Assembly: GCA_020438845.1 (NCBI GenBank)
Contig: JAGQTV010000052.1
Location: 1 to 64,000 of the forward strand
From: Mycobacterium sp.
GTDB lineage: Bacteria; Actinomycetota; Actinomycetes; Mycobacteriales; Mycobacteriaceae
DNA length: 64,000 bases
Direction of reading: 5' to 3'
Below are positions 1 to 9,507 of this stretch, piece after piece. Under the pieces are notes generated by a model. The model was not told the origin of the DNA and did not search any database. It saw only the letters and a list, made by a program, of their open reading frames with translations. The translations under genes and the position numbers were made by a program. Position 1 is the stretch's first letter. Each line of letters opens with the position of its first letter.

Positions 1-514
1 CATCGACGCCAACGGCATCGTCCACGTCACGGCCAAGGACAAGGGCACCGGCAAGGAGAACACGATCAAGATCCAGGAGGGCTCCGGCCTGTCCAAGGAG
101 GAGATCGACCGGATGATCAAGGATGCCGAGGCGCACGCCGACGAGGACCGCAAGCGTCGCGAGGAGGCCGACGTCCGCAACCAGGCCGAGTCGCTGGTCT
201 ACCAGACGGAGAAGTTCGTCAAGGAACAACGCGAAGCCGAGGGCGGGTCGAAGGTTCCCGCGGAGACGCTGGCCAAGGTCGACACCGCGATCGCCGACGC
301 CAAGACGGCGCTGGGCGGCTCCGACATCGCCGCTATCAAATCCGCGATGGAGAAGCTGGGCACGGAGTCGCAGGCTCTGGGTCAGGCCATCTACGAGGCG
401 ACTCAAGCCGAGCAGGCCGCCGGCGCCGGTGCTCCCGGGGGAGCCCCGGGTGGTCCGGGAGCCGATGACGTGGTCGACGCCGAGGTCGTTGAGGACGATC
501 AGGAGAACCGGTGA
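1..514 (+). CDS. dnaK: Chaperone protein DnaK (Hsp70), 3' end only
   Basis: This is the C-terminal part of the Hsp70 chaperone, read in frame from base 2 and cut by the window edge. What remains is the end of the substrate-binding beta domain ([19 protein letters not shown] is a hallmark Hsp70 strand), followed by the helical lid ([20 protein letters not shown]) and a flexible Gly/Pro/Ala tail ending in acidic residues ([15 protein letters not shown]), as in mycobacterial DnaK. DnaK folds client proteins in the cytosol with DnaJ and GrpE, both encoded immediately downstream. Its stop codon overlaps the GTG start of grpE (GTGA), implying translational coupling. The promoter, where HspR would bind, lies outside the window. 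Confidence 0.97.
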   Translation, partial: IDANGIVHVTAKDKGTGKENTIKIQEGSGLSKEEIDRMIKDAEAHADEDRKRREEADVRNQAESLVYQTEKFVKEQREAEGGSKVPAETLAKVDTAIADAKTALGGSDIAAIKSAMEKLGTESQALGQAIYEATQAEQAAGAGAPGGAPGGPGADDVVDAEVVEDDQENR

Positions 515-1224
515 GTTATCCGGAGGGCAGGAGCGAAGCGACCCGGGGAAGTTATCCGGAGGGCAGGAGCGAAGCGACCCGGGAAAGGCGCTCCGATCAA
601 GATGAGCCGGTGACCGTCACTGACAAACGGCGCATCGACCCGCAGACCGGTGAGATACGAGAAGGTGCCTCTGCCGGTGCCGCCCCTGCGGGGGCGGCAC
701 CGGCAGCGCCCGGCGGGACCGGGCTTGGGACTGCTGCGGCCGAGAAGGTCGCCGAGCTGACTGCAGATCTGCAGCGGGTGCAGGCCGACTTCACCAACTA
801 CCGCAAGCGTGCTCTGCGTGACCAGGACATGGCAGGCGAGCGGGCCAAGGCTGTGGTCGTCAACCAGTTGCTGCCGGTGCTCGACGATCTCGACCGGGCC
901 CGTCGGCACGGCGACCTGGATTCCGGGCCGCTGAAGTCGGTAGCCGACAAGTTGGTGTCGGTGCTGACCGGGCTGGGCCTGGTCGCCTTCGGGGCGGAGG
1001 GCGAGCCCTTCGACCCGTCGATGCACGAGGCTGTGCAGCACGAGGGCGACGGCTCCAATCCGGTGCTGGGAACCGTGATGCGGCAGGGCTTCAAGTTCGG
1101 CGACTTCGTACTGCGTCCCGCGATGGTGGGGGTGGTCGATGCCGTCGAGGGCGACACGACCCCTGATCTCGGGGGTCCGGAGGCGGCGCAAACCGACCCG
1201 CAGCGCGCAGAATCAGATCAGTGA
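511..1224 (+). CDS. grpE: Nucleotide exchange factor GrpE
   Basis: GrpE releases ADP from DnaK and resets its folding cycle. The 237-residue product carries the mycobacterial GrpE core: the coiled-coil start [22 protein letters not shown], then [31 protein letters not shown] and GTVMRQGF, ending in a beta domain that contacts the DnaK ATPase. The GTG start at 511 overlaps the dnaK stop. The first 24 residues are odd: they are two copies of [11 protein letters not shown](G/E), encoded by a perfect-register 36-nt tandem duplication. The conserved part begins near [11 protein letters not shown], where an in-frame GTG at 610 is an alternative start. An upstream start is favoured because the M. 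tuberculosis protein, as I recall it, also has residues ahead of this point and because of the GTGA coupling. Confidence 0.96.
   Translation: MSYPEGRSEATRGSYPEGRSEATRERRSDQDEPVTVTDKRRIDPQTGEIREGASAGAAPAGAAPAAPGGTGLGTAAAEKVAELTADLQRVQADFTNYRKRALRDQDMAGERAKAVVVNQLLPVLDDLDRARRHGDLDSGPLKSVADKLVSVLTGLGLVAFGAEGEPFDPSMHEAVQHEGDGSNPVLGTVMRQGFKFGDFVLRPAMVGVVDAVEGDTTPDLGGPEAAQTDPQRAESDQ
515..586 (+). repeat. 36-nt tandem duplication inside the 5' end of grpE
   Basis: Bases 515-550 and 551-586 are near-identical 36-mers starting gttatccggagggcag; they differ only at the last few bases. The inner part (525-548, gggcaggagcgaagcgaccc plus g's) recurs with one mismatch in inverted orientation at 5361-5384. 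The unit is 12 codons, so the copies keep the grpE frame. Confidence 0.93.
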
Positions 1225-1245
1225 ACGGTGAGGAGGTGACGCGGC

Positions 1246-2448
1246 ATGGTTCAACGGGAATGGGTTGAGAAGGATTTTTACAAGGTGCTCGGCGTCGCCT
1301 CGGACGCCAGCGACGACGAGATTCGCCGGGTTGCCAAGAAGCTGCTCGCCGAGAACCACCCCGACCGCAACCCGAACAACGCGGCGGCCGAGGAACGCTA
1401 CAAGGAAGTCGGCGAAGCCCGGGATGTGCTGACCGACAAAGCCAAACGCCAAGAGTATGACGAGACCCGCCGCATGTTCGCCGGCGGCGGCTTCGGCCGC
1501 CGCTTCGGCGGTGGTGGCGGTGGCGGCGGTGGCGCCGGCGGTTTCGGTGGGTTCAACGGCGGCGACGCCAGCGGCGGATTCAACCTCAACGACCTGTTCG
1601 GCCAAGCCGGGCAGGATGGCGGTGCCAATATCGGCGACCTGTTCGGTGGCTTGTTCGGCCGAGGCGCGCAGCCGCGGCCCAGCCGTCCTCGCCGGGGCAA
1701 GGATCTCGAGACCGAAACCGAACTGGACTTTCTGGAGGCAACCAAGGGTGTTGCCATGCCGCTTCGGCTGACCAGTCCGGCTCCGTGCACAAACTGCCAC
1801 GGCAGCGGTGCCCGCCCGGGTACCAGCCCGAAGGTCTGCGCCACCTGCAACGGATCCGGTGTGATCAACCGAAACCAGGGAGCGTTCGGCTTCTCCGAGC
1901 CGTGTACTGACTGCCGGGGGTCCGGCTCCATCATCGAAAGCCCCTGCACCGACTGCGGCGGCAACGGCGTGACCACCCGCACCCGCACCATCAACGTGCG
2001 CATCCCCCCGGGTGTGGAGGACGGTCAGCGAATCCGATTGGCAGGCCAGGGGGAGGCCGGCCTGCGCGGTGCCCCATCCGGCGATCTCTACGTCACCGTG
2101 CACGTGCGCCCGGACAAGGTGTTCGGCCGCGACGGAGACGACCTCACGGTGACCGTTCCGGTGAGCTTCACCGAATTAGCATTGGGAACAACGCTTTCCG
2201 TGCCCACGCTGGACGGTAAGGTGGGGGTCAAGGTGCCCAAGGGCACGGCTGACGGCCGCATCCTGCGGGTGCGTGGGCGAGGTGTGCCCAAACGGCCGAG
2301 TGGTGCCGGGGATCTGCTTGTCACGGTCAAGGTTGCGGTGCCGCCTGCGCTGGAGGGCCAGGCCCTCGAAGCATTGCAGGCCTATGCCGCGGCGGAAAGG
2401 GCCAGCGGTTTCGACCCGCGGGCCGGCTGGGCGGGTAACCGGCCATGA
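1246..2448 (+). CDS. dnaJ1: Chaperone protein DnaJ (Hsp40, type I)
   Basis: This co-chaperone stimulates DnaK ATPase and delivers substrates. The 400-residue protein has the full type I layout: J-domain at about residues 9-72 with the HPD tripeptide at 38-40, a long Gly/Phe-rich linker (about 75-125, with a run of nine glycines), a zinc-binding domain with four CxxCxGxG-type motifs ([32 protein letters not shown]), and C-terminal substrate-binding domains. The ATG at 1246 is preceded by a good Shine-Dalgarno sequence, aggagg at 1231-1236. Its stop overlaps the ATG of hspR (ATGA), which fits the conserved actinobacterial operon dnaK-grpE-dnaJ-hspR. Confidence 0.97.
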   Translation: MVQREWVEKDFYKVLGVASDASDDEIRRVAKKLLAENHPDRNPNNAAAEERYKEVGEARDVLTDKAKRQEYDETRRMFAGGGFGRRFGGGGGGGGGAGGFGGFNGGDASGGFNLNDLFGQAGQDGGANIGDLFGGLFGRGAQPRPSRPRRGKDLETETELDFLEATKGVAMPLRLTSPAPCTNCHGSGARPGTSPKVCATCNGSGVINRNQGAFGFSEPCTDCRGSGSIIESPCTDCGGNGVTTRTRTINVRIPPGVEDGQRIRLAGQGEAGLRGAPSGDLYVTVHVRPDKVFGRDGDDLTVTVPVSFTELALGTTLSVPTLDGKVGVKVPKGTADGRILRVRGRGVPKRPSGAGDLLVTVKVAVPPALEGQALEALQAYAAAERASGFDPRAGWAGNRP

Positions 2449-2828
2449 GCGCAGCCGAGGAATCACGCCAACAGCGGGAGGCGCGGACATTCCTCATCTC
2501 GGTTGCCGCCGAACTGGCCGGAATGCACGCCCAAACCTTGCGTACCTACGACCGGCTCGGGCTGGTCAGTCCGAGCCGCAGCCCCGGCGGGGGACGGCGG
2601 TACTCAGAGCGAGACGTCGAACTGCTCCGCGAAATTCAGCGGCTTTCCCAAACTGAGGGCGTCAACCTCGCGGGAATCAAGCGCATCATCGAACTGACCA
2701 ACGAAGTCGAGGCGTTGCAGTCGCGGGTCGCCGAGATGGCCGACCAGTTGTCACGGTCCCGACCGCGCCGAGACCTGGCCGTGGTGCCCAAGAGCACCGC
2801 CGTGGTGGTCTGGAAACCCCGCCGCTAA
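2445..2828 (+). CDS. hspR: Heat-shock repressor HspR (MerR family)
   Basis: HspR is the actinobacterial repressor that binds HAIR palindromes (CTTGAGT-N7-ACTCAAG) in front of dnaK and clpB, using DnaK as co-repressor. The 127-residue product has a MerR winged-helix domain (about 17-85: [20 protein letters not shown], then [13 protein letters not shown], then [14 protein letters not shown]), a short coiled coil ([16 protein letters not shown]) and the conserved hydrophobic/basic C-terminus VVVWKP. It overlaps the dnaJ stop by 4 nt, so repressor and chaperones are made together. A perfect TTGAGT-N7-ACTCAA site lies upstream of clpB at 11485-11503 in this same window. Confidence 0.96.
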   Translation: MSAAEESRQQREARTFLISVAAELAGMHAQTLRTYDRLGLVSPSRSPGGGRRYSERDVELLREIQRLSQTEGVNLAGIKRIIELTNEVEALQSRVAEMADQLSRSRPRRDLAVVPKSTAVVVWKPRR

Positions 2829-2847
2829 CCCCGCCCGGACCGCACGC

Positions 2848-2865
2848 CCAAACCAACGTTTGGGT
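2848..2865. terminator. Weak hairpin between convergent hspR and the epimerase gene
   Basis: cccaaa (2848-2853) and tttggg (2860-2865) pair across a 6-nt loop, with further imperfect pairing outside (cgcacg / gtgcg). It sits in the short space between two convergent genes and could act as a modest bidirectional terminator; no U-tract follows. Confidence 0.3.
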
Positions 2866-2910
2866 GCGAAAGTGCAAGACAAGCCCGCCATTTCGTCGAG
2901 TTCGACGTGG

Positions 2911-3813
2911 CTACTTCACCTTGATGCTGAACGTCGATGTTGACGGCCGGCCCGGCACGGCGACGTGGTAGCCGCCGTCGCGCAATGCGTTGGTGGGAGC
3001 GGCCATCGGCTCGATGCACACCACGTTGTCGTTGCGGGGTGCGAAGATCTGCACGGCCGGATAACCGTGCTCGAGCACAACCTCAATGCGACGGTCCCCG
3101 CCGGACAGCGCGAACGTCGCTCCCTGCGGCACCTGGTCGTAGCCGTCGTCCAAAATGTTGTCGCCCAGTACCAGGGACTTCGCCGGCACATCCTCCTCGG
3201 CCCCCGACGGGATCCCCCAATGGTCTACCGGCAGGTGACGCATCGGGGGAGTCTCCAGTGTCCACTCCGAACGGGGAACGTCGGGGATGGTCAGGTAGGG
3301 ATGGAACCCGAAGCACAGCGGCACCGATGCCGATGTGGTCGGGGTGATCGTGGCCTCGATGGTCAGCGCCCGATTGGCCAGGTTGATGTCGAGAGTGACG
3401 ACGTGCGGGAACGGGAAGCTGCACAGCAGCCGGGGTTGTCCGCCGAAATCGAGGTCGGCAATGAACCGGTGATCCTCCTGCTCGGTGACCAGCCAGCCGG
3501 GGTAGGCCGCCAGCACGCCGTGGATCACCAGTCCGTGCTCGTCGGAACGCACGCCGCCCACCCCCGGGGTCAGCGTCACCGCACCGCCGTCCACGGCGTA
3601 ACCGTTGGCGCTGAGGCGATTGGCCCACGGGTAAAGGATCGGGATACCCATGGTCTTGCCTGTAGTCAGGTAGGCCTGCAGCCCGCGACGTTGACCGAGC
3701 AGCTCCACGCCCCCGTCCGAAAGCGACGTGCACACCATGCCTGCGGACGGAACGAAGGTGGCGGTGAGGTCGGACGATGGGTCCTTAAGGACAATCGAGG
3801 GCAGCTGAGCCAT
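2911..3813 (-). CDS. Aldose 1-epimerase (galactose mutarotase)-like protein
   Basis: A 300-residue cytosolic protein of the galactose mutarotase superfamily, which interconverts anomers of aldoses. Family signatures are visible: an early strand with GIPILYPWANRL (sugar-pocket Asn-Arg), HGLVIHGVLAAYPGW (central His), CFGFHPYLTIPD (second active-site His in a FHPY context) and CIEPMAAPTNAL near the C-terminus with the general-base Glu. It is the last minus-strand gene of the run that begins with the flavohemoglobin, 43 nt after the acyl-carrier-protein gene. The natural sugar cannot be told from sequence, and YihR- or YeaD-like epimerases remain possible. Confidence 0.85.
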   Translation of the reverse strand: MAQLPSIVLKDPSSDLTATFVPSAGMVCTSLSDGGVELLGQRRGLQAYLTTGKTMGIPILYPWANRLSANGYAVDGGAVTLTPGVGGVRSDEHGLVIHGVLAAYPGWLVTEQEDHRFIADLDFGGQPRLLCSFPFPHVVTLDINLANRALTIEATITPTTSASVPLCFGFHPYLTIPDVPRSEWTLETPPMRHLPVDHWGIPSGAEEDVPAKSLVLGDNILDDGYDQVPQGATFALSGGDRRIEVVLEHGYPAVQIFAPRNDNVVCIEPMAAPTNALRDGGYHVAVPGRPSTSTFSIKVK

Positions 3814-3856
3814 CAGCGGATTGTGCCACGAATCACTCGACGTTGACCAAGCCCAG

Positions 3857-4102
3857 TCACCGGTGACCGTCGATATAAGACGTCAGATCGTCGATGGTGC
3901 GCAGCGACGCGTATTGCGACTCCGGGATGTCGACCTCGAAGCGCTTGTGCAGCCGGACCAGGAAGTTGAGCCAGTCCATCGAGTCCAGGTCCACCTGGTC
4001 GCGTAGTAGTTCGGTGTCGTTGAGATCGTCTGGCTCGATCTCCGGTGCGATCGCGACCAGTTCGGCCACCACCCCGTCGCGGATCTCTGCTGTGCTGCTC
4101 AT
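3857..4102 (-). CDS. Stand-alone acyl/peptidyl carrier protein
   Basis: An 81-residue acidic four-helix carrier. The phosphopantetheine attachment site is Ser41 in VDLDSMDWLNFL, the usual (L/D)DS(M/L) context, and the protein ends in TIDDLTSYID, typical of a PP-binding fold. It is not the fatty-acid synthase AcpM: the sequence differs and it sits 12 nt after the E2 acyltransferase gene. The clear ribosome site aaggag lies just upstream of the ATG. In this position it could accept an acyl group made by the neighbouring ligase or dehydrogenase complex; that is an inference from context. Confidence 0.88.
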   Translation of the reverse strand: MSSTAEIRDGVVAELVAIAPEIEPDDLNDTELLRDQVDLDSMDWLNFLVRLHKRFEVDIPESQYASLRTIDDLTSYIDGHR

Positions 4103-4114
4103 GAGTCTCCTTCT

Positions 4115-5350
4115 CTACAAGTCGCCGGGCTGCTGAAGCAGCCGGTTGATCTCAGCCAGGAACAATGCGCCACGGTGGCCGTCGCTGGCCCGGTGGTCGG
4201 CTGCCAGGCTCGCCTGCACCGTGGTTGCCACCCGGATGCCGCCGTCCACCACGACCACCTGCGCAGCGGGCTTGCCGAAGCCGACGATCGCGACCTGGGG
4301 CGGGTAGATCACCCCGAATACCGAATCGACGCCCTTGTCGCCGAGGTTGGTGACGGTGATGGTCGGGTCCGACATCTCTGAACTACGCAGCGAGCCTGCC
4401 CGCGCGCGGGCCACCAGGTCGGTCAGGTCGTCCATCAACTCCACCAGTGGCTTCTCGGCGACGTCATGGATGGCCGGGGCCACCAGGCCGCCGCCGCGAA
4501 GGGAGATCGCCACGCCCACGTGCACCGCCGGGGCAGGCTGGTACGCCTCGTCTTTCCAGAACCCGCTGAACTCGCCGAAACGCTGGGCGGCCAGGGCTAC
4601 GGCCTTCAGTTGAAGCACGGCGGGTAACACCCGTTCGGTGATCGGCCGCCCGGCGTTCTGCTCGGTGAGCCAGCCCAGAGCCGTATCGAGGATGACCTCT
4701 TGTGCCAGGTAGTAGTGCGGGATCTCGCGTTTGGAACGGCTCATCGCCGCCGCGATCGACGCCCGCATGGCCGCACCGCGTTCAGCAGCCTTCTGGGCGG
4801 CCGACTTCGGTTCCGCGGATACGGGTTTCGGCGTCGGTTTCGGTTCCTCATGGCGGGCTTCCATGGATTTCACAGCGGCAGCGTGCTCGACGTCGTGCAG
4901 GGTGATCGCGCCCTGCGGTCCGGTGCCGGTGACGGTTTTCAGATCGACGCCCAAGGACGAGGCGGTGCGTCGGGCCACCGGGGAAACCCAGAGGCGGTGG
5001 CCGACCGGTGCTGCCGCCACGACCGATCGGGCTTCAGCGGCCGGAGTTTCAGGCGCGGAGGCGGGTTCGGTAACGGGTCCGCTGGCCGCCGCCCGAGTCT
5101 TCCCGGGTTTTTCGCCGGGTTCGAGCAGGGTGGCCAACGGCGTGCCGACGGCGACCGTTTGCCCGACCGGCACCAGCAACTCGCCGACGACACCGTCGTG
5201 CCAGCACTCGATTTCCACTGCGGCTTTGGTTGTTTCGACGACGGCGACGATCTGGCCTCGGGTCACGGTGTCGCCCGGCTTGATCCGCCACTCGTCGAGA
5301 GTTCCCTCGTCCATGTCAGCGCCCAAGGCGGGCATCATGAATTCGATCAT
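4115..5350 (-). CDS. 2-oxoacid dehydrogenase E2 (dihydrolipoamide acyltransferase)
   Basis: The core acyltransferase of a pyruvate/branched-chain/acetoin dehydrogenase-type complex. It has one N-terminal lipoyl domain (residues 1-75; [16 protein letters not shown], lipoyl-lysine Lys42 in [11 protein letters not shown]), a Pro/Ala linker, a peripheral-subunit-binding domain (about 120-160, [15 protein letters not shown] and [12 protein letters not shown]), and a catalytic domain ending with His386 and Asp390 in DHRASDG. At 411 residues with a single lipoyl domain it resembles acetoin- or branched-chain-type E2 more than the large multi-lipoyl pyruvate E2. The ATG overlaps the E1beta stop (ATGA). 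No E3 gene is nearby, so the housekeeping lipoamide dehydrogenase would have to serve. The acyl substrate is uncertain. Confidence 0.92.
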   Translation of the reverse strand: MIEFMMPALGADMDEGTLDEWRIKPGDTVTRGQIVAVVETTKAAVEIECWHDGVVGELLVPVGQTVAVGTPLATLLEPGEKPGKTRAAASGPVTEPASAPETPAAEARSVVAAAPVGHRLWVSPVARRTASSLGVDLKTVTGTGPQGAITLHDVEHAAAVKSMEARHEEPKPTPKPVSAEPKSAAQKAAERGAAMRASIAAAMSRSKREIPHYYLAQEVILDTALGWLTEQNAGRPITERVLPAVLQLKAVALAAQRFGEFSGFWKDEAYQPAPAVHVGVAISLRGGGLVAPAIHDVAEKPLVELMDDLTDLVARARAGSLRSSEMSDPTITVTNLGDKGVDSVFGVIYPPQVAIVGFGKPAAQVVVVDGGIRVATTVQASLAADHRASDGHRGALFLAEINRLLQQPGDL

Positions 5351-6363
5351 GCTGTATCAACCCCGGGTCGCTCCGCTCCTGCCCGCCGGTCGCTTTCCCC
5401 GAACAGGGCCCGGACCGCTGCCACGATTCGATCGGGCTGCGGAAGTGCAGCCTGCTCAAGGTGTTTGGCGTAAGGAATCGGCACCTCCACGGTGCAGACC
5501 CGTCCGATCGGCGCGTCCAGTTCGTAGAAAGCCTGTTCGACGATGCGGGCGCTGATCTCCCCGGCCAGGCTGCCGGTGTGCCAGGCTTCGTCGACCACCA
5601 CCACCCGATGGGTCCTGGCCACCGAGGCCATGATCGTGGCGTCGTCCAGTGGGCGCAGCACCCGCAGGTCGACCACCTCGCAGTCGATGCCGGCTTGGGC
5701 CAATTGCTCGGCGGCGTCCAGGGCTTTAGGGACGTTGCCGCCATAGGCGATGATCGTGGCGTCTTTTCCGTTGCGCCGCAACGCTGCTCGGTTGATGTCG
5801 GTCGGCTGCAAGGCCTCGAGTTCGGCTGCGTTGTTGTACAGGCCGACGTGTTCGAAGATGATCACCGGGTCGGGGTTGGTCAGCGCGGTGCGCAGCATCC
5901 CGTAGGCGTCGGCCACCGTGGCGGGGGCCAGCACGGTGATGCCGGGAATGTGGGCGTACCAATTCTCCAGGCTGTGGGAGTGTTGGGCGGCTAACTGGCG
6001 CCCGGCGCCGGTGGCCATCCGCACCACCAGTGGCACCGAGAACTGCCCGCCGGACATGTGCCGCAGGGCGGCAGCGGTGTTGACGATCTGGTCCAGGGCC
6101 AGCAGGCTGAAGTTCACCGTCATCACCTCGACGATGGGACGTAACCCGTTAAGTGCGGCACCGATCCCAATGCCGACGAAGCCCAGTTCCGACAGTGGGG
6201 TGTCGCGGATGCGCTGCGGACCGAACTCCTCCAACAGGCCCTTGGAGGCGGCGTATGTCCCGCCGTAGCGGCCGACGTCCTCGCCCATCAGCACCACGCG
6301 TTCGTCGGCGCGCATGGCGTCGGCGATAGCGTCATGGACGGCACTGCGATAGGTGGCCTTCAT
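5347..6363 (-). CDS. 2-oxoacid dehydrogenase E1 component, beta subunit
   Basis: Beta subunit of the thiamine-diphosphate decarboxylase that feeds the E2 encoded next. The 338-residue product starts [17 protein letters not shown] and carries family motifs [62 protein letters not shown] and [12 protein letters not shown]. The ATG at 6363 was chosen over a longer open frame upstream because it overlaps the E1alpha stop by 4 nt and matches the family N-terminus. The last dozen residues ([13 protein letters not shown]) are encoded within a copy of the same 24-nt repeat that is duplicated at the 5' end of grpE, so the repeat replaces the normal C-terminal tail. Confidence 0.94.
   Translation of the reverse strand: MKATYRSAVHDAIADAMRADERVVLMGEDVGRYGGTYAASKGLLEEFGPQRIRDTPLSELGFVGIGIGAALNGLRPIVEVMTVNFSLLALDQIVNTAAALRHMSGGQFSVPLVVRMATGAGRQLAAQHSHSLENWYAHIPGITVLAPATVADAYGMLRTALTNPDPVIIFEHVGLYNNAAELEALQPTDINRAALRRNGKDATIIAYGGNVPKALDAAEQLAQAGIDCEVVDLRVLRPLDDATIMASVARTHRVVVVDEAWHTGSLAGEISARIVEQAFYELDAPIGRVCTVEVPIPYAKHLEQAALPQPDRIVAAVRALFGESDRRAGAERPGVDTA
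5361..5384 (-). repeat. Dispersed 24-nt repeat, copy in the E1beta 3' end
   Basis: On the minus strand this reads gggcaggagcggagcgaccc followed by gggg, matching 525-548 in grpE at 23 of 24 positions. It forms the last codons of the E1beta gene just before the stop. Confidence 0.9.
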
Positions 6364-7355
6364 GAGACCGCCTTCGGGGTCATCACGTCGACGGTCAGGG
6401 TGTCGATGCTCTCGAAGGTGCCCGCCTCGGCGTAAGCGACCGCCTCGGCCACCTCCGTGGCCGCGGCTGCTTCGATGGCGGCGACGTCCTCTGTGGTAAC
6501 CAGTCCCTCGTCCTGGCAACGCTGAGTGAACGTCCGGATCGGGTCGTGTTCGCGCCACTGTTCCACTTCGGCTTTCTGCCGATACAGCTCGGGGTCGAAC
6601 ATCGAGTGCGGACGGAACCGGTAGGTGCGGAACTCCACGAAGAACGGCCCCCCGTTGGTACGGATGTGCTCGACGGCCCGGTTCATGACGTCGTGGCAGG
6701 CGAGGACGTCCATCCCGTCGGCCCAGGCGGCCGGCACTCGGTACGACTCGGCTTTGGCGGTCAAGTCCACTTGGGAGAGTTCGCGGTCGATCGCGGTACC
6801 CATCGCGTAGCGGTTGTTCTCGCAGCAGAACAGCACCGGCAGCTGCCACAGTTCGGCCATATTCATGGTTTCGTGAAAGGCGCCCTCGGCGATCGCACCT
6901 TCGCCGAAGTAGCAGGCGGAGATGCGGTTTCGCTTCAGTTGTGCGTCGGCGTAGGCCAAGCCGGCAGCCAGTGGAAGCCCGCCGGCGACGATGGCATTGC
7001 CGCCGTAAAACCTTCGCTTTGCGTCGAACAGGTGCATGGACCCGCCGCGCCCGCCCGAGCAGCCCTGCGCTTTGCCGAACATCTCGGCCATGATCTTGGT
7101 CATCGGGATGCCGCGCAGCAGGGCATGGGCATGCTCGCGGTAGGTGGCCACCACGGCGTCCTCGGGACCCAACACCCGCAGCGACCCCGCCGCCACCGCT
7201 TCCTCACCGACGTAGAGGTGCAGGAAGCCGCGGATCTTCCCGGCGCTGTACATTTCGGCGCACTTCTCCTCCATGCGCCGCACCCGGATCATGTCGGCCA
7301 GCAGCGTGCGTGCGAACGCCGGGTCGATGGGGGGAGCGGTTCCAGGATCGGTCAC
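6360..7355 (-). CDS. 2-oxoacid dehydrogenase E1 component, alpha subunit
   Basis: Alpha subunit (331 residues) of the thiamine-diphosphate-dependent E1. Visible features are [12 protein letters not shown] near residue 48, the phosphorylation-loop-like [12 protein letters not shown], the glycine-rich [11 protein letters not shown], and the ThDP/Mg motif running from Gly151 ([12 protein letters not shown]) to Asn181 (CCENN); the usual GDG is GEG here, as in several acetoin/branched-chain relatives. The GTG start at 7355 overlaps the stop of the upstream ligase (GTGA) and its stop overlaps the E1beta ATG, so the three enzymes are translationally coupled. The length and single-lipoyl partner E2 suggest pyruvate, acetoin or a branched 2-oxoacid as substrate; sequence alone does not decide. 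Confidence 0.93.
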   Translation of the reverse strand: MTDPGTAPPIDPAFARTLLADMIRVRRMEEKCAEMYSAGKIRGFLHLYVGEEAVAAGSLRVLGPEDAVVATYREHAHALLRGIPMTKIMAEMFGKAQGCSGGRGGSMHLFDAKRRFYGGNAIVAGGLPLAAGLAYADAQLKRNRISACYFGEGAIAEGAFHETMNMAELWQLPVLFCCENNRYAMGTAIDRELSQVDLTAKAESYRVPAAWADGMDVLACHDVMNRAVEHIRTNGGPFFVEFRTYRFRPHSMFDPELYRQKAEVEQWREHDPIRTFTQRCQDEGLVTTEDVAAIEAAAATEVAEAVAYAEAGTFESIDTLTVDVMTPKAVS

Positions 7356-9142
7356 GGTGCCTTCCTCTGGGAGGGTGTCTCCACCGTCGACGTATCCCCT
7401 TCCGGCAGACCGAGTTCGCGGGCCTTGAGTAACCGCCTCATGATCTTTCCGCTGCGGGTGTGAGGCAGCGCATCCACGAAGTCGATCTCCTTCGGGGCCA
7501 CCGCGGCGCCGAGTCGCTTGCGGGCGTGCCCCATCAGGTCGCGGCGCAAATCCTCGTCGCCGGTGTAGCCGGACTTCAGCGTGACGAACGCCTTCACCAA
7601 TTCGCCGTAGGTCGGGTCGGGCTTGCCGATCACCGCGGCCTCGGCCACCGCGGGATGATCGGTGAGTACGTTCTCCACCTCGAACGGCCCGATCAGATGC
7701 CCCGAGGATTTGATGACGTCGTCGGCGCGGCCGACGAACCAGAGGTAGCCGTCGGCGTCGCGCTTGACCAGGTCACCGGATAGGTAGAGATCGCCGGCGA
7801 AGCATTTGCGGTAGCGCTCCTCCTGGTTGAGGTAGCCGCGGAACATCGACGGCCAGCCCAACTTCAACGCCAGTTCGCCCTCGACGTCGGGTTCCGCGAT
7901 GACGGCTACCATGCCGGTCTCCGGATCGTGCTTCACCACGCGGGCTTCGACGCCGGGAAGTGGTCGGCCCATCGAGCCGGGCTTGATGTCGAAGGCAGGA
8001 GTGTTGGCCACCATGATGCCGCCGGTCTCCGTCTGCCACCAATTGTCGTGAATTGGCAAGCCCAGCACCCGTTTGCCCCACCACACGGCTTCGGCGTTGA
8101 GCGGTTCGCCGACGCTGGCAATGAAGCGAAGGTGCGGGAATCGGTACTTCGACGGGAGTTCCGGTCCCGCCTTGATCAGCATCCGGATGGCCGTCGGGGC
8201 CGTGTACCAGACGCTGACTTCCTCGTCCTGCAGTATCTGGTACCAGCGCTGCGCGTCGAACTCGGCCTCGTCGATGATCGAGGTGACCCCGTGCAGCAGG
8301 GGGGCGATGATGCCGTATGAGGTTCCGGTCACCCAGCCGGGATCGGCCGTGCACCAGTAGATGTCGTCTGGGTGCAGGTCGAGGGCGTACAGGCCGGTGC
8401 TGTAGTGCATGACCACGGCGCCGTGCACGTGCTGGGCACCCTTGGGCGTGCCGGTGGTGCCGGAGGTGAAGTGCAGCAGCGACGGGTCCTCGGCTGTGGT
8501 GGGTTCGATCGGAGCATCCTCGCTCGCCTCGTCCATCAGGGAGTGAAAATTCAGCGTGCCCGGGATTTCGGCTGAATCTCCCACCAGCAGTACGTGCTTG
8601 ACCGACGTCAGTTCATCACGGATCTTGGCGATCTTGCGCTTATAGATCGCCGGGGTGGTCACCAGAACGTCGGCGGCGCCGATGTTCACCCGGGTCGCGA
8701 TCGGCTCGGGGCCGAACGCGGAGAACAGCGGCGAGACGACGCTGCCGTTGCGCAGCGCGCCCAGCATGCTCACGTAAAGTTCGGGAACCCGCCCCATGAT
8801 GACGAAGACCTTGTCACCCTTGCCGATTCCCAAGCCGCGCAACACGTTGGTGAACTTCCGGGTCAGTCGGCCCAACTCGGCGTAGCTCAGGTCGTGGGTT
8901 GTCAGCCCCTCGCTGCCGGGGGTGTCGGCTACGAAACGCAGCGCGGTTTTTCCCGCGTGCGGCCCGGCGGCATGGCGGTCGACTGCGGCGTAGCCGATGT
9001 TGCAGCCACTCATACCCGAGCAGAGTTCAGGCACCGAGGCCCAGGTGAACGAGGCCCTGGTTCCTTCGTAATCAGTGAAGTTGGGTACGACGGTCAGGTC
9101 GGCATGCCCCTTGTGAATGATGTTGCTGCTGTCCTCACCCAA
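7352..9142 (-). CDS. acsA: Acetate--CoA ligase, AMP-forming (AcsA-like)
   Basis: A 596-residue adenylate-forming enzyme that would convert acetate, ATP and CoA to acetyl-CoA. The AMP-binding P-loop is [15 protein letters not shown]; later motifs are [25 protein letters not shown] (A5), [21 protein letters not shown] (A8 hinge), and the catalytic, acetylation-prone lysine Lys566 in TRSGKIMRR. The length and the [14 protein letters not shown] segments match AcsA/Acs rather than medium-chain ligases, although propionate or another short acid is possible. It is 12 nt after a small unknown gene and overlaps the E1alpha start, so ligase and dehydrogenase complex are expressed as one unit, both yielding acyl-CoA. 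Confidence 0.9.
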   Translation of the reverse strand: MGEDSSNIIHKGHADLTVVPNFTDYEGTRASFTWASVPELCSGMSGCNIGYAAVDRHAAGPHAGKTALRFVADTPGSEGLTTHDLSYAELGRLTRKFTNVLRGLGIGKGDKVFVIMGRVPELYVSMLGALRNGSVVSPLFSAFGPEPIATRVNIGAADVLVTTPAIYKRKIAKIRDELTSVKHVLLVGDSAEIPGTLNFHSLMDEASEDAPIEPTTAEDPSLLHFTSGTTGTPKGAQHVHGAVVMHYSTGLYALDLHPDDIYWCTADPGWVTGTSYGIIAPLLHGVTSIIDEAEFDAQRWYQILQDEEVSVWYTAPTAIRMLIKAGPELPSKYRFPHLRFIASVGEPLNAEAVWWGKRVLGLPIHDNWWQTETGGIMVANTPAFDIKPGSMGRPLPGVEARVVKHDPETGMVAVIAEPDVEGELALKLGWPSMFRGYLNQEERYRKCFAGDLYLSGDLVKRDADGYLWFVGRADDVIKSSGHLIGPFEVENVLTDHPAVAEAAVIGKPDPTYGELVKAFVTLKSGYTGDEDLRRDLMGHARKRLGAAVAPKEIDFVDALPHTRSGKIMRRLLKARELGLPEGDTSTVETPSQRKAP

Positions 9143-9154
9143 GGGGCGCTCTCC

Positions 9155-9397
9155 TCAGTCGTTGGATTGCTCGAGCCTGCCGTCGCTGCGTGCGCGCGAG
9201 ATGTTGGCCATCACGCGGTCGATCAAAGCACTGTAGGCGGCACCGTTGTTGAGGACGTCGGATCGGTCCTCATGGCGCAGGTAGGCATCGATGCGTCGCT
9301 CCAGCGGCCAGTCCCAGTACAGACGTCCGATGTAGGGCGAACACAGGAACTGCCAGGCGATGGTGTCCATCTCGCCCGCCGTGCCGGCTTTGGTCAT
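9155..9397 (-). CDS. Small conserved-looking protein of unknown function
   Basis: An 80-residue soluble protein with no recognised domain. It is rich in aromatic and charged residues (FLCSPYIGRLYWDWPLERRI, AYLRHEDRSD, IDRVMANISRARSDG) and appears helical with a single Cys. It lies between the flavohemoglobin and acetyl-CoA synthetase genes on the same strand, 12 nt before the latter, so it is probably the first gene of the acs-dehydrogenase operon. The 110 bases ahead of it (9398-9507) would hold the operon promoter if transcription does not run through from the flavohemoglobin. Codon use and position argue that it is real; a regulatory or assembly role in this operon is only a guess. Confidence 0.72.
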   Translation of the reverse strand: MTKAGTAGEMDTIAWQFLCSPYIGRLYWDWPLERRIDAYLRHEDRSDVLNNGAAYSALIDRVMANISRARSDGRLEQSND

Positions 9398-9507
9398 GAC
9401 GATGCCTCACTCCACAGTCGCTGTGATGTTCGTCCAATTCAGTCTCCCGCGGGAAGGGGCGAAAGTCACCGATTGGTAAACAGTGTCAGGAAACTATTGG
9501 CTGCCCG

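Noticed and set aside
4115-7355. Naming the E1/E2 genes as pyruvate, acetoin or branched-chain specific
   Set aside because: Lengths and the single lipoyl domain fit several classes, and no acetoin regulator or branched-chain gene is adjacent, so only the generic name is supported.
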